Assembly (NCBI RefSeq): GCF_039793925.1
Contig: NZ_JBAMME010000258.1
Coordinates: forward strand, 38,002-102,001
Reading direction: 5' to 3'
From: Thermogutta sp039793925
GTDB lineage: Bacteria > Planctomycetota > Planctomycetia > Pirellulales > Thermoguttaceae
DNA length: 64,000 nt
Position numbers and translations under genes: made by a program. Under the pieces are notes generated by a model that was given only the letters and a program-made list of their open reading frames with translations, searched no databases and was not told the DNA's origin. Below are positions 1 to 10,000 of the stretch, piece after piece (position 1 is the stretch's first letter; the number at the start of each line of letters is the position of its first letter).

Positions 1-509
1 CTGCCAGAGTGCGCGTACAAGGCGATATTCGGCATGTTGACGAGGAGCGGGCACAATTCTGTCGTGGCACGAAAGTTGTCGTTCGGGGCCACGGAAAACA
101 ACGGTCAGCCCCACAACTTGTCGTAGTCGGAAATGTTGGGGGAAGGATGCACTTTGAACCGCACCTGGCCTTGACGCCACTTCAATGGGCGTGAACCTCG
201 GTGCAAGTGTTTGCAGGGGTCATACCGGCGCCAGTATAATCATACTTGCGCCCCGGAAGATGGACCCGCTCATGATACGGTGAAACGTTGCGGCCGTGTT
301 AGGAAATCGTGGGGGAAAGTACCGTCGACTGGTCAATATTTCGTCAAAATCCGCTTCGAGTTGGCCAATGCTTTTTCGGCGAAAGTATTTGCAGTCCGGC
401 GGGCTTTTGCTCGCTCGAGGTCATATTGGTTTGTGGGGATAGGCAAACTGCGGTCGTGTGTCGGGTTGGGGTGCAGAACCTCGTCTTCGGAATTGCAGAA
501 GGTGCCACC
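1..509. other. Left-edge stretch without a recognisable gene
   Basis: Short open frames exist here, but none has a convincing ribosome binding site, family motif or continuation. The frame of the next gene stays open upstream to about 309, yet that extension does not resemble the GspE-N family and the ATG at 510 begins the family-like sequence. I see no clear promoter or terminator. Confidence 0.4.
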
Positions 510-2957
510 ATGAACGCTCACGGTCAGGAACGCGCCGGATCCGGGCCTTCGGCAGATTTGTCAAATTCTGAAGATGCTCGTTTGGTGGAATTGGCTGAGC
601 GAAACGCAGCCCGATTGGGGTTCCGATTTGTGGACGTGCGGGCTGTTCGCCCTGCCCCTCATGTACTTCGACTCGTGCCGGCGGATTTCGCGCGATCGTA
701 CGAGATTCTTCCGATTGAGTTCGATCAAGAACGGCTGGTAGTGGCGATGAGTGATCCGCCGTCACCGGAGATGTCCGATCGACTTCGGTTTGCCCTCGAT
801 CATCCAGTCCGGGTGGTTCTCGCCGTTAAAGAACATCTCATCGAGGCCATTGAAAGGGCCTACGGAAAGGGCACGCCGCAAGAGGAAAGTGATCTGCCGA
901 CAGAACCGGAGGAGATACCTCCCGCGGCCCCGGTGGAGTTCGTCGAGGTGCGAGAGGAAAAGGAAGCCACCGGAGAAGCGGCGGCTGTGGACCCGGACTC
1001 GGCGGAAATCACCCGAGCCATTCAGGCTGTGGTCGGCGAGGCCATCCGGCTGGGAGCTTCCCGGGCGGCTTTGGTCCATTATCACGGGACCACCAAGGTG
1101 GGCTATAAAGTGCACGATGGCATCTGCACTCGGGCCGATATCCCTTTCGAGCTTCTCGCACCTATGGCCGCCCGCATGCTGGCAATGGTCAATTTCTATG
1201 GTTACGTCAAAGTCGTTGCGCGCGGTGCGGAAAGAAAAATTCGGGTTGGATGTCGAACCACACCCTACGGTTTATCGCTGATCCTGGATTTTGACACCGA
1301 TAATTCCGCTGTCCAGGCAGCCAAGGAAAAGGCTATTTTGTTGGGATACGCATTTGAGGACCTGGAGCGTGTTCAGATTCCCGCGGAGGTTCTGGCGACT
1401 GTTCCTGCGGACATTGCGCGAGCCTATCACGTTTTGCCCCTTTCCGTCAAAGGGGATATCCTTACTCTGGCGTTCGTGGAGCCCCCAACGCCACAGCTTT
1501 CGGATGAGCTGCGATTCACACTGGGACGACCTTTTGAGATCGTCCTCGCCCCCGAGGGAAGGATTCGGACACTGGTGGAAAGACTCTATGGCCCCGCTGA
1601 GCCCCAGGTAGCGGCGCTTCTCCTCGCAGAGCTAGCACGACCTTCGACGGTGGTTGAAACGCCACGGGCTGTGGAGTGGGCTCGGCCCGTTCCTTCTTCT
1701 GGACATCCGGCGGAAGCTATTTTCCAGTACCTGAGGCAATTCGCAACGGAAAAGCTGCTCAATCTTTTTGAGGATGTTCGCCGTCGCCCCAAACTGTGCA
1801 TCAGATCTGCAGAGAAGTGGCAGGTGGAAGTTGTCATTCCGCGAGCAGAAATGATCTCTGTGCTGCCGCCATCGTTGCGGTCGTACCTGGAGAATCGGCT
1901 GTGGCTGGTTCGTGAGAACATCATTGCGCGACTTTTCAATATCCTGGCCCAGAAGGAACAGGTTCGGAGCATTGCCCTGGCTTATGCACTGTATGTAGCC
2001 GCGTGTCGCATGTCACAGGGAGAGCGTGAGGTTCCCCTGGACCCGGTGCTGCTCATTGATGAGTGGTTTAACTTTCTGTTTTGTTACGCGCTGAAAGTAA
2101 ATCCGTCTTTGGAAAGTAATTCGGGTTTGCTTAACTATCTCACAAATCACTCGGAAGAATTTGCCGAGCGAGTGGCCCAGATCGCCGAGGACCCGTCCTT
2201 GGTTCATGATACTGGCGCTGCCAAACGGTGGTTGGAAAACCTTTCCCGGCAGGTCGTAGTCCGAGACCTGATCGACGAAAAATGTGGGATCCCGCAATCG
2301 ATGCTCGATCTGTTCGTGGCGGAGGCTCATCATTACAACGCCTCCCATATGCTGATTGTGCCACGCGATGACCATCTGGAAGTGGTTTATCGGGTGCAGA
2401 ACCGGCTTTTCGCAACAACCCGATTTCCGGTGTGCTGGTTGTTCCCCGTGTTATCTCGGCTCATGTGCTGTTTGATCGATCACTCAGAATGGCAAACCGC
2501 AGTTGCGGGTCAACCGGTCAGGGGGGCGGTCCGACTCGTTGCAACTCCCGCAGGATTGGCCGCGCTAGTCGAGTTTCGCCAGGATCCCCGCGTTGTTGAT
2601 TCGGCGCAATCGCTGGCCGTAAGCGCGAACTGCCGGTTCATGAGACTTCAGGATGTCGATGTTCCGGCAGAAGCTCTTCAGCTCATGGATATGGGAGTCG
2701 CACGCCATCTGGGTTTGCTGCCGCTGGGAATAGAGGGTGACGCAGTGCTGGTTGCCATGGCGCAACCGCCGACCTCGCGACGACTCCAAGAACTTCAGAT
2801 CCTCTTCAATCGTCCGATCGAGGTTGTCATTGCCCCCGAACCTGAATTGCTGGCGGCGATTTATCGGCATTACCCTCCTCCTCATCGCTTTGAGGCCTCG
2901 CCTATGGCAACGTACATCTTCCAGCAGTACACCGGGCTTCTCAAAGCTACCGGGTAA
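510..2957 (+). CDS. Protein with three GspE-N (MshEN-like) domains, no ATPase domain
   Basis: About 815 residues from the ATG at 510. Three copies of the T2SS/T4P ATPase N-terminal domain (GspE-N/MshEN) are visible, at about residues 28-120, 268-362 and 697-800. Each has the pattern VPxxxAxxxxxLPL, then a hydrophobic strand ending xxPPTPxxSDxLRF-like, then I-VVLAPE and a closing helix ending in Y. Two intervening segments (about 165-262 and 590-695) resemble a degenerate N2-type domain of GspE, with Y+VHDG or YRVQNR followed by P and MxxR. No Walker A, Walker B or CxxC zinc motif follows, so this cannot be a secretion ATPase. The likely role is regulatory or scaffolding. The glycine and arginine pattern of c-di-GMP-binding MshEN is not obvious. 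A start at 309 is possible but adds non-family sequence. Confidence 0.75.
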   Translation: MNAHGQERAGSGPSADLSNSEDARLVELAERNAARLGFRFVDVRAVRPAPHVLRLVPADFARSYEILPIEFDQERLVVAMSDPPSPEMSDRLRFALDHPVRVVLAVKEHLIEAIERAYGKGTPQEESDLPTEPEEIPPAAPVEFVEVREEKEATGEAAAVDPDSAEITRAIQAVVGEAIRLGASRAALVHYHGTTKVGYKVHDGICTRADIPFELLAPMAARMLAMVNFYGYVKVVARGAERKIRVGCRTTPYGLSLILDFDTDNSAVQAAKEKAILLGYAFEDLERVQIPAEVLATVPADIARAYHVLPLSVKGDILTLAFVEPPTPQLSDELRFTLGRPFEIVLAPEGRIRTLVERLYGPAEPQVAALLLAELARPSTVVETPRAVEWARPVPSSGHPAEAIFQYLRQFATEKLLNLFEDVRRRPKLCIRSAEKWQVEVVIPRAEMISVLPPSLRSYLENRLWLVRENIIARLFNILAQKEQVRSIALAYALYVAACRMSQGEREVPLDPVLLIDEWFNFLFCYALKVNPSLESNSGLLNYLTNHSEEFAERVAQIAEDPSLVHDTGAAKRWLENLSRQVVVRDLIDEKCGIPQSMLDLFVAEAHHYNASHMLIVPRDDHLEVVYRVQNRLFATTRFPVCWLFPVLSRLMCCLIDHSEWQTAVAGQPVRGAVRLVATPAGLAALVEFRQDPRVVDSAQSLAVSANCRFMRLQDVDVPAEALQLMDMGVARHLGLLPLGIEGDAVLVAMAQPPTSRRLQELQILFNRPIEVVIAPEPELLAAIYRHYPPPHRFEASPMATYIFQQYTGLLKATG

Positions 2958-3208
2958 ATCGGAGAAGTTTCTCCCGACGCAACTGCTTCTCACGTTATGG
3001 CGGGCCAAGCTGCCTACTGGCTCGAGCGACAAGCTGTCCGCCTACTGGCTGAGCCATCCCCACTTTTCCTATGGTGAGGGGAAACGGGCATCCACACGGG
3101 TGCGCGTGGGATCGAGATTCAGCCCGGACGGAACTGTTCGTGAGGTCCACATTCCCACGTTTTCGCGGAAAGCACCCCGGCTGCTCAGTTCAGTTGCTGG
3201 TGGAACGA

Positions 3209-3235
3209 TAGGGGCGATTCATGAACTGCCCCTAC
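3209..3235. repeat. TAGGGGC...GCCCCTA palindrome, copy 1
   Basis: Arms TAGGGGC and GCCCCTA flank a TTCATGAA centre. Related palindromes with the same GGGGC/GCCCC arms lie at 46567-46602 and 61264-61294, always between genes. This looks like a small dispersed intergenic repeat family (REP-like or MITE-like). Confidence 0.55.
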
Positions 3236-3303
3236 AACACATTGAGCGCTCGACCTCTGAGGTGTCCTTGCTAAAGGTGGGGATCGGTTCGCCGGGCGTC
3301 TTA

Positions 3304-3330
3304 TTGACATATGGCAAAATTGTCTATAAT
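3304..3330 (+). promoter_or_regulatory. Putative sigma70 promoter for the DUF1549/DUF1553 gene
   Basis: TTGACA at 3304-3309 and a perfect TATAAT at 3325-3330. The spacer is 15 bases, shorter than the ideal 17. It lies about 45 bases before the start codon of the next gene, in the right orientation. Confidence 0.5.
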
Positions 3331-3376
3331 AAGTGGCAGAATTTCTGGCGCTCCAGGTTGAATCAGGGAAAATCTC

Positions 3377-5374
3377 ATGGGTATGAGAACTTTAAGCAGC
3401 TCGTGCCTCGTGGCCCGGCAGATTCATCGGTTTGTCTTCCTCCTTGGCGCGATCGGAGTTTCTCTGGGTGGTGTGCGACAGGCGTGGGCGGAGCCAGCAA
3501 CGGACTCCAGCTCGCGCGGAGGGGAAACACGTGTTGATTTCGTGCACGAGATTGCACCTGTGATTCAGAAGCGCTGCGGTGAGTGCCACGTCGGGCAACG
3601 CTCAGAAGGAGGACTTTCTTTCAATACACGACAGTCCGTGCTGAAGGCCGAAGTAATCGTCGTCGGCCGTCCGGAAGAGAGCGAGCTAGTGCGACGCATC
3701 TCGTCGAATGATCCCGATGAGAGGATGCCGCCCAATGGGCCGCCTTTGGATCGGGAGACCATTGAAAAGATCAAGCTCTGGATCGCCCAGGGTGCAGCGT
3801 GGGAAGAGGGCTATACGCTCAATCCTCAGGGAGGCCACACCGAACCACCGCTTCAGCTAGCTGACGTGACGATTCCACCCGCGGACCACGAACTTACTCA
3901 TCCGATCGATCGCCTCGTACGGGAGTATTTTCGGGCGCACAACATCGCTTTTCCGGCAGTGGTGGATGATCAAACATTCCTACGGCGAGCGGGTTTCGAC
4001 CTCGTGGGGCTTCCGCCCACGCCCGAAGAAGTAGCAGAGTTTCTGGCGAATTCGGCTCCGGATAAGCGGGAGCGCTGGATCCGACGCCTTCTCGATGACC
4101 GAACGGCTTACGCCGACCACTGGATGTCTTTCTGGAACGATCTGCTGCGCAATGACTACACGGGCACCGGGTACATCGATGGTGGTCGAAAGCAAATTTC
4201 CGGATGGTTGTACACAGCGCTCTACCACAACATGCCCTATGACGAATTTGTGCGCGAGCTCGTAGCGCCCTCCAGTCCTGAGTCGGAAGGCTTTATGCGG
4301 GGTATTAAATGGCGGGGAAATGTGAATGCAAGCCAGCGTGTGGAATTGCAATTCGCCCAGACGACGTCGCAGGTGTTTTTGGGCATCAATATGAAGTGTG
4401 CCTCCTGTCACGATAGCTTTATCGACCGGTGGAAGCTGACAGACGCCTACGGTCTGGCAGCCATCGTGGCGGAAGAGCCGCTGGAGATTCATCGGTGCGA
4501 TAAGCCGACTGGCCAGCGGGCGGAACCGCACTTCCTCTATCCTGAGCTTGGCGATATTGACCCCAACCAGCCGCCGAAGGAACGGCTCAAGCAATACGCT
4601 CGCTTGCTAACTGTGGCTGATAACGGCCGAACCAGTCGGACGATTGTCAATCGAATTTGGCATCGTCTCATGGGCCGGGGTCTGGTGCATCCAGTGGACA
4701 TGATGTCACAACCGGCGTGGTCACCGGAGCTGCTGGATTACCTCGCGAGGTACCTGGTTGATCATAAGTGGGATTTGAAAGAGTTGATCTACCACATCTG
4801 CACGTCGCGAATCTATCAGGCGGTGTGTGACGAATCGGCGACGCCGGGGGAAGAAAAATATGTGTTTCGTGGTCCCCTGCCCCGGCGTATCACGGCAGAG
4901 CAGTTTTGTGATACTGTGTGGCGACTGACCGGGAGCAGTCCGGCCAAGCCGGCATTTAACCCACCAGTCCCCGAGCGCAAGGCCGATTTTGTGCGGGCAT
5001 CACTGACTGTTGCGGATGCTTTTCAGATGGCGCTTGGTCGGCCGCAACGGGACGTAGTCGTCTCCACTCGGCCGGAGGCCATCACCACCCTTCAGGCTCT
5101 GAACTTATCTATTGGCCCGAGGCTGCACCAGGACCTGGAAGCCGGAGCGCGGAATCTCATTCAAAAGTTTGCCGAGAAACCTGCGAATGACCTGATCCTG
5201 CATATATACCTGATGACTTTGACGCGAGAGCCAACTCCGGCGGAACAGCAGGTTATGAAAGATGTCCTTGACATTGATACTTGGGAGGTCCCCACGCGGG
5301 ATCTGGAGGCTTCCCGGGTGGCGGACCTCGTGTGGATGATCGTTATGCTGCCCGAGTTTCAAACAGTCCACTGA
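3377..5374 (+). CDS. Exported PSCyt1/DUF1549/DUF1553 cytochrome-type protein
   Basis: 665 residues with a planctomycete-typical order: signal peptide (about 1-38), PSCyt1 domain with a CGECH haem motif near residue 67 and a MPPNGPPL tail near 125, DUF1549 (about 177-380) containing a second motif CASCH, then DUF1553 (about 410-650). CxxCH motifs predict c-type haem attachment outside the cytoplasm. The biochemical role of the family is unknown. It is nearly always paired with a DUF1501 protein, as it is here about 105 bases downstream, suggesting an exported complex. The start could also be the ATG six bases further in. Confidence 0.88.
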   Translation: MGMRTLSSSCLVARQIHRFVFLLGAIGVSLGGVRQAWAEPATDSSSRGGETRVDFVHEIAPVIQKRCGECHVGQRSEGGLSFNTRQSVLKAEVIVVGRPEESELVRRISSNDPDERMPPNGPPLDRETIEKIKLWIAQGAAWEEGYTLNPQGGHTEPPLQLADVTIPPADHELTHPIDRLVREYFRAHNIAFPAVVDDQTFLRRAGFDLVGLPPTPEEVAEFLANSAPDKRERWIRRLLDDRTAYADHWMSFWNDLLRNDYTGTGYIDGGRKQISGWLYTALYHNMPYDEFVRELVAPSSPESEGFMRGIKWRGNVNASQRVELQFAQTTSQVFLGINMKCASCHDSFIDRWKLTDAYGLAAIVAEEPLEIHRCDKPTGQRAEPHFLYPELGDIDPNQPPKERLKQYARLLTVADNGRTSRTIVNRIWHRLMGRGLVHPVDMMSQPAWSPELLDYLARYLVDHKWDLKELIYHICTSRIYQAVCDESATPGEEKYVFRGPLPRRITAEQFCDTVWRLTGSSPAKPAFNPPVPERKADFVRASLTVADAFQMALGRPQRDVVVSTRPEAITTLQALNLSIGPRLHQDLEAGARNLIQKFAEKPANDLILHIYLMTLTREPTPAEQQVMKDVLDIDTWEVPTRDLEASRVADLVWMIVMLPEFQTVH

Positions 5375-5465
5375 ACGTGGGCGGCGTGTAACGTTGTTCG
5401 CACAGAGCGGCACGCAATGAACGTTTTTTTTAGAAACGTAATGGAAAAGTGTTGCAGGGGGTCAG

Positions 5466-5473
5466 AAGGAGGT
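5466..5473 (+). promoter_or_regulatory. Strong ribosome binding site that sets the DUF1501 start
   Basis: AAGGAGGT lies six bases before the ATG at 5480. This argues against the longer in-frame start at 5417, whose extra residues do not resemble a Tat signal. Confidence 0.7.
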
Positions 5474-5479
5474 GTGGAA

Positions 5480-6925
5480 ATGATGTCGGATAAGATTCCT
5501 TTTGATACGCAAATAACGCGACGAAATTTCCTTAAATGGACGGCTGGGGCAACCGCGGCAACTTATCTGTTGGGTGAACCACGTCTTTTGGCCAATCCTG
5601 CGCCTGCCGCGCCAACACCTCGCGCCGATTGCTGCGTCCTGCTGTGGATGGCCGGTGGTATGGCGGCCCCGGAGACGTTTGATCCAAAGCGCTATGCGCC
5701 GTTTGCCAAAGGTTTACCAGCTAGCGAGATTTTGAGTACGTTTCCTGCTATCGACACGGTTCTCCCTGGTGTCAAAATCTCGCAGGGACTGGAGAATATC
5801 GCCCAGATTCTGGATCGGGGGACGCTGATCCGTTCCCATGTGTTGCCAGACCTGGGGCACATTCTCCACTCGCGTCACCAGTACCACTGGCACACGGGTT
5901 ATGTACCTCCGCAAACGGTGGCGGCGCCCCATATGGGAGCGTGGATGGCACGGCTCCTTGGGCCACGCAACCCTGCTATTCCGCCGTTCATCGTGATTGG
6001 TCAGCGCCTCGAGGGAATTGGGGAGAAAGAGGAGTTGAAAGCGTTCCACACGGGAGGTTTTCTGGGCGCTGAATATGACCCGTTCCTCATCCCGTATCCG
6101 GAACAGGCTCTTGAGGCGGTGCAGCCTCCACAGGGGATGACACCATCCCGGTTTGAAAGCCGTTACCAATATTATCGAAAACTCGCTGAACTGGATCCGC
6201 GCTACAGAGATGCCAGTGATTTCCATCGCACATCGATTTTGCGGGCCATGGAAAACGCCCACCGATTGCTCTCATCTCCGCAGCGGACAGCCTTTGATAT
6301 CTCAGAGGAACCGAAGTCGGTGTATGAGAAGTACAATACGGGCAGGTTTGGGCTGGGTTGCCTTTTGGCGAGACGCCTGGTGGAAGCCGGGGCTCGTTTC
6401 ATCGAAGTCAGCACAGAATATGTGCCGTTCGAAGGATGGGACACGCACGAGAACGGCCATTTGCGCTACACCAAGATGAAAGAACTCATCGACCGTCCGA
6501 TCGCCCAATTCATTCTGGATCTGGAAGAGCGCGGACTGCTGGATAGAACACTGGTCATCGTGGCCAGCGAATTCAGTCGGGACATGCTCATCGAGGGTGT
6601 TCCCGGAAGCAATGCGCGGGATCAATCGCGGGCACCGGCTGATAAGATGGAGGAAATGATTCATTACGGACTCCACCGGCATTTTACCGGGTCAAGTTCC
6701 GTGCTTCTGTTCGGCGGAGGAATCCGGCGAGGTGTGGTATTTGGGGAGTCGGCGCCCGAGCGACCATGTCTCGCCATAAAGGATCCCATCGGTGTTACCG
6801 ATCTTCATGCGACGATTTACACGGCCATGGGCATTTCGCCACAAACGGCGATGGAGGTAGAACGACGCCCGTTCTACGTCACTCAGGATGGCAAAGGTCG
6901 CCCAGAAATGCGGCTTTTCGCGTGA
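5480..6925 (+). CDS. Tat-exported DUF1501 protein
   Basis: About 481 residues from the ATG at 5480. A twin-arginine signal (ITRRNFLKW followed by a hydrophobic stretch) is at about residues 12-35. The rest fits DUF1501, a family in the alkaline-phosphatase/sulfatase-like fold superfamily: a GGMAAPETFDPK segment, a GHILHSRHQYHWHTGY segment with possible metal-binding histidines, EVSTEY-PFEGWDTHENG in the middle and VIVASEFSRD later. Substrate unknown. It follows the PSCyt1/DUF1549/DUF1553 gene on the same strand and is probably in the same operon. Confidence 0.88.
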   Translation: MMSDKIPFDTQITRRNFLKWTAGATAATYLLGEPRLLANPAPAAPTPRADCCVLLWMAGGMAAPETFDPKRYAPFAKGLPASEILSTFPAIDTVLPGVKISQGLENIAQILDRGTLIRSHVLPDLGHILHSRHQYHWHTGYVPPQTVAAPHMGAWMARLLGPRNPAIPPFIVIGQRLEGIGEKEELKAFHTGGFLGAEYDPFLIPYPEQALEAVQPPQGMTPSRFESRYQYYRKLAELDPRYRDASDFHRTSILRAMENAHRLLSSPQRTAFDISEEPKSVYEKYNTGRFGLGCLLARRLVEAGARFIEVSTEYVPFEGWDTHENGHLRYTKMKELIDRPIAQFILDLEERGLLDRTLVIVASEFSRDMLIEGVPGSNARDQSRAPADKMEEMIHYGLHRHFTGSSSVLLFGGGIRRGVVFGESAPERPCLAIKDPIGVTDLHATIYTAMGISPQTAMEVERRPFYVTQDGKGRPEMRLFA

Positions 6926-7002
6926 TCGTTGTTCCCGCTTGGCGACCTGTATTGGTCCCGGAAAGAATCGGAAGATGGAACACCAGATCCCGGACGATTC
7001 GC

Positions 7003-10000
7003 TTACTTCCTCTCTGGAGGACCTTTGTCGAGTACAGCCTTGGCGTGGCGGGCCAGATGCCCCCGAAGATCCTCCGTGTAAGCCCGAAGAATTTGTTCGC
7101 CAATACCCCCATAATCTCCGCAGCGATACAGAGCACGGGCTAGTGACAGCTCACGGATGGAATCCCGCCGCGTCTTGACGGCATCGGTTCCGCCGGGGCT
7201 CGCCTGGTCGAAACGGATGGCATCCTCCACCGTGCGGTGGACGTATCCCGTCATCCCGGGAATCGTGAGCAATTCGGCCAGCGGTCGTGCAGCCCGAGGA
7301 TCTCCGATCATCTCCAGAGCCAGGGCTACCGCTCGGAAATGCGAGAATTCCGACTCCGGTTTGAGCAGACGCATTTTCTCCAGAATCACGGGAACAGCGC
7401 GGGGGTCTCGGGTTCGGCCCAGGGCAATGATCAGTTGATCAAGCCGACTGAGGGCGCTTCCAAATTGACCCATCCCTCGGTAGTCCCAGCCCTTATCCCA
7501 GTCTGCATACTTGCGCACTTCGTTGATCAGGGTATCCAGCCCGGTGGCATCTCCCAGCACAGCCAGGACATGCGCGTAGATCACGCGCTCCTCTTCGGTA
7601 TCCGCCTGCTGATAGGCCTCGCGAACCATCGGGCGGGCAATATCGGCATGAGCGAGTACAATCGCGGCACCTTCGTAGTTATTCTTGAGACGGTCAACGG
7701 CCTCACGCACTTTTTCGGGCGAATACGGGAGCGAATCTTTCTCGGTAAGCACCTCTTCCGGAAGATTGCCCATCTCTATAAGGTGACGCTGGAGGGCTTT
7801 CACATCCAACTCGCGGACCGGTATGTCTTGAGCAGCAATCCAGGCAGCGGCAACACCGGCAGCGTAACCCTGATTCTGAATATCGGCTTGCATCCGGATG
7901 AGTGGTAAGGCATCCCGATGGGCACTGATGCCCAAGCCTGTCACGAGAATTCCCTCCAATCCCCTGGGAATGAGGCAGCGGTACGGGATATTGACGCGGA
8001 AGCCTTTCTTTTCCGGATGCTCCAGTTCAAGATAGGGATCGACCGTGAAACCATGCGTATCGAAATTGCTGTAGGCGACACAAATAGTGTCGGGATAGGT
8101 TCGCTGCAGCATCTGATCGAGGATCGTCATAGTGAACTCACCGACGATCCGCCGGCGTTCTCGGGTGTCCACCAGCCGTCCCTGATCGAACGCCTTGCTG
8201 TACTTGAGCTTCGAATAGACAAACACATGCCACACATCCATGACATCCGTTTCATCCGTGATCGTGAAGTCTGTATTGGCGTACGTGGCTCCGAGATCCC
8301 GCGGGGGCAAACCCGTTCCCTGAACGGCGGGTTCCGTGTCATCTGTGTACATTGTCTCTGCACCGGCCGCAGCCGCAATGTCGGCGTTTCCTGTGGAGTC
8401 CACGACAACGTCCGCAAGGACGACACCTCGACCGAATGGCGTGCTCACTACCACGCCCGTTACCTTGTTGTTTACAACAACGGCACCGCATCCCAAACAA
8501 CTCATCCAGATTTCGGCATTGGCTTTGAGCAGTTCGCTTCGCCACCATTCAGCCTTCTGCTCTATGACCCATGTGGGACGTCCCTGGTCTACGGTCGCAG
8601 TGAACCCCACCCGATTTCCCCAGTAATAAGATGAAATGGCCCCCGATGTTCCTACTCCGCCCAGCGTCGTGAGGTATTCGACGACAAGCGTTTTTGCTCC
8701 CTGTCGTGCCGCGCCAATTCCGGCGGCTGCTCCACCCGTGCCCCCGCCGACTACCACGACATCGAAGTGGCCGAGGACCGGTAATGCGGCAATATCTTGA
8801 GGAATTCTGGGATACTCATGGACCGGCCGGAGTCCATACAGAAACTCCCGGATTTCACCAGGCAAGGACGTTTCTGCCTTGCTTGCCACCACTCGCGGTG
8901 TTTTGGGCGTGGGAAGCATTTTGGCTTTTCGGGCGATCTCCGTTCCCAACCGCTCGCCGAGGGCCATCAGATTCACCGGGCGCAGCAGCTTCTCTGCCTG
9001 CTGGCGAGATACTCCCGCGCATCCACCTAGAATCCAAAGACGATCAGTTCCCTTTGGAGCCAGCGCACCGAGAGCAATGGCCGCGATCCCACGCCACTCG
9101 CCATCACACGGTTGCTGTGCTAACACGGGATCGGGCGGCACTTCGAAAAGCATATCCGAAGTGAATTGCTGCTCGGGATGATACGTGAGCGTTCTCGCCA
9201 GTTGTTCCGCCTTGGCCCAACTGTGCCAGGAGGCATCTTCCATAGGAAGCCGCAGCGTGTATTCGATAATCTTGAAGACACCACTCGAGGTACGGGCACG
9301 ATTGGGATAGGGACCAATAAAAGGTGGGTCGATCACACGAGAAGTGACGCCCTCAGCCTGAACCGGCTCGCCGCCCACCACCACACGCTTGAATGTGTGG
9401 AGCCCAGCGGGATAGGGTTCAAATTGAGCTCCGGCAAAACGAGCAACAATAGCCCGCGGGGTTGCATCGATAATTGTCCTGGCCAGAATGACCTGTCTAC
9501 CTGCCCGATTCGCAATAACCACGCCACAGATTTCCCCGGTCTCGTCCCGGACAACGTCGGTTGGGTAGGAGCTGTACAAAAAAGGAACTTTAGATTCCAG
9601 CAGATAGGCGTCGAGTGTTTGCTTCACGTGGAGAGGACGTGGCGGAGGAATGCGAGCAGGTTGCGAGAGAGATTCTTTTTCTGGTGGGCCGAGAAGTTCG
9701 AGCTCGCCCAGAAGCATGCGGTTCACATCGGGTGCCTTACGCACATGAACTTTTACAAAACGCACTGTTTGAGGTCCAATATCCAAGAAGATGGGCACCG
9801 GAATATCAGCTCCCGCCGCGGGGGGAGCTGATGCTTCCACAGAGCCCACGTTCTGCCACGTATTACCGTCAGTACTGATCGCTACGTCGATGCCCGCTAC
9901 TTTAAATCCAACGTCCGGATCCGCATTCCGCCAAAAAGCTACCAGATTCACGCGGTCAATGAGTTTTGGCTCCCCGAGATCTGCGGTGATTGTGACGTCA

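Larger units (their letters stand above)
2958..3376. other. Intergenic region with palindrome and promoter
   Basis: About 420 bases between the GspE-N protein and the cytochrome-type protein. It contains a palindromic repeat (3209-3235) and a sigma70-like promoter (3304-3330). I see no coding sequence here. Confidence 0.5.

Noticed and set aside
510..2957. Secretion ATPase GspE
   Set aside because: No Walker A, Walker B or zinc motif; only N-terminal-type domains.
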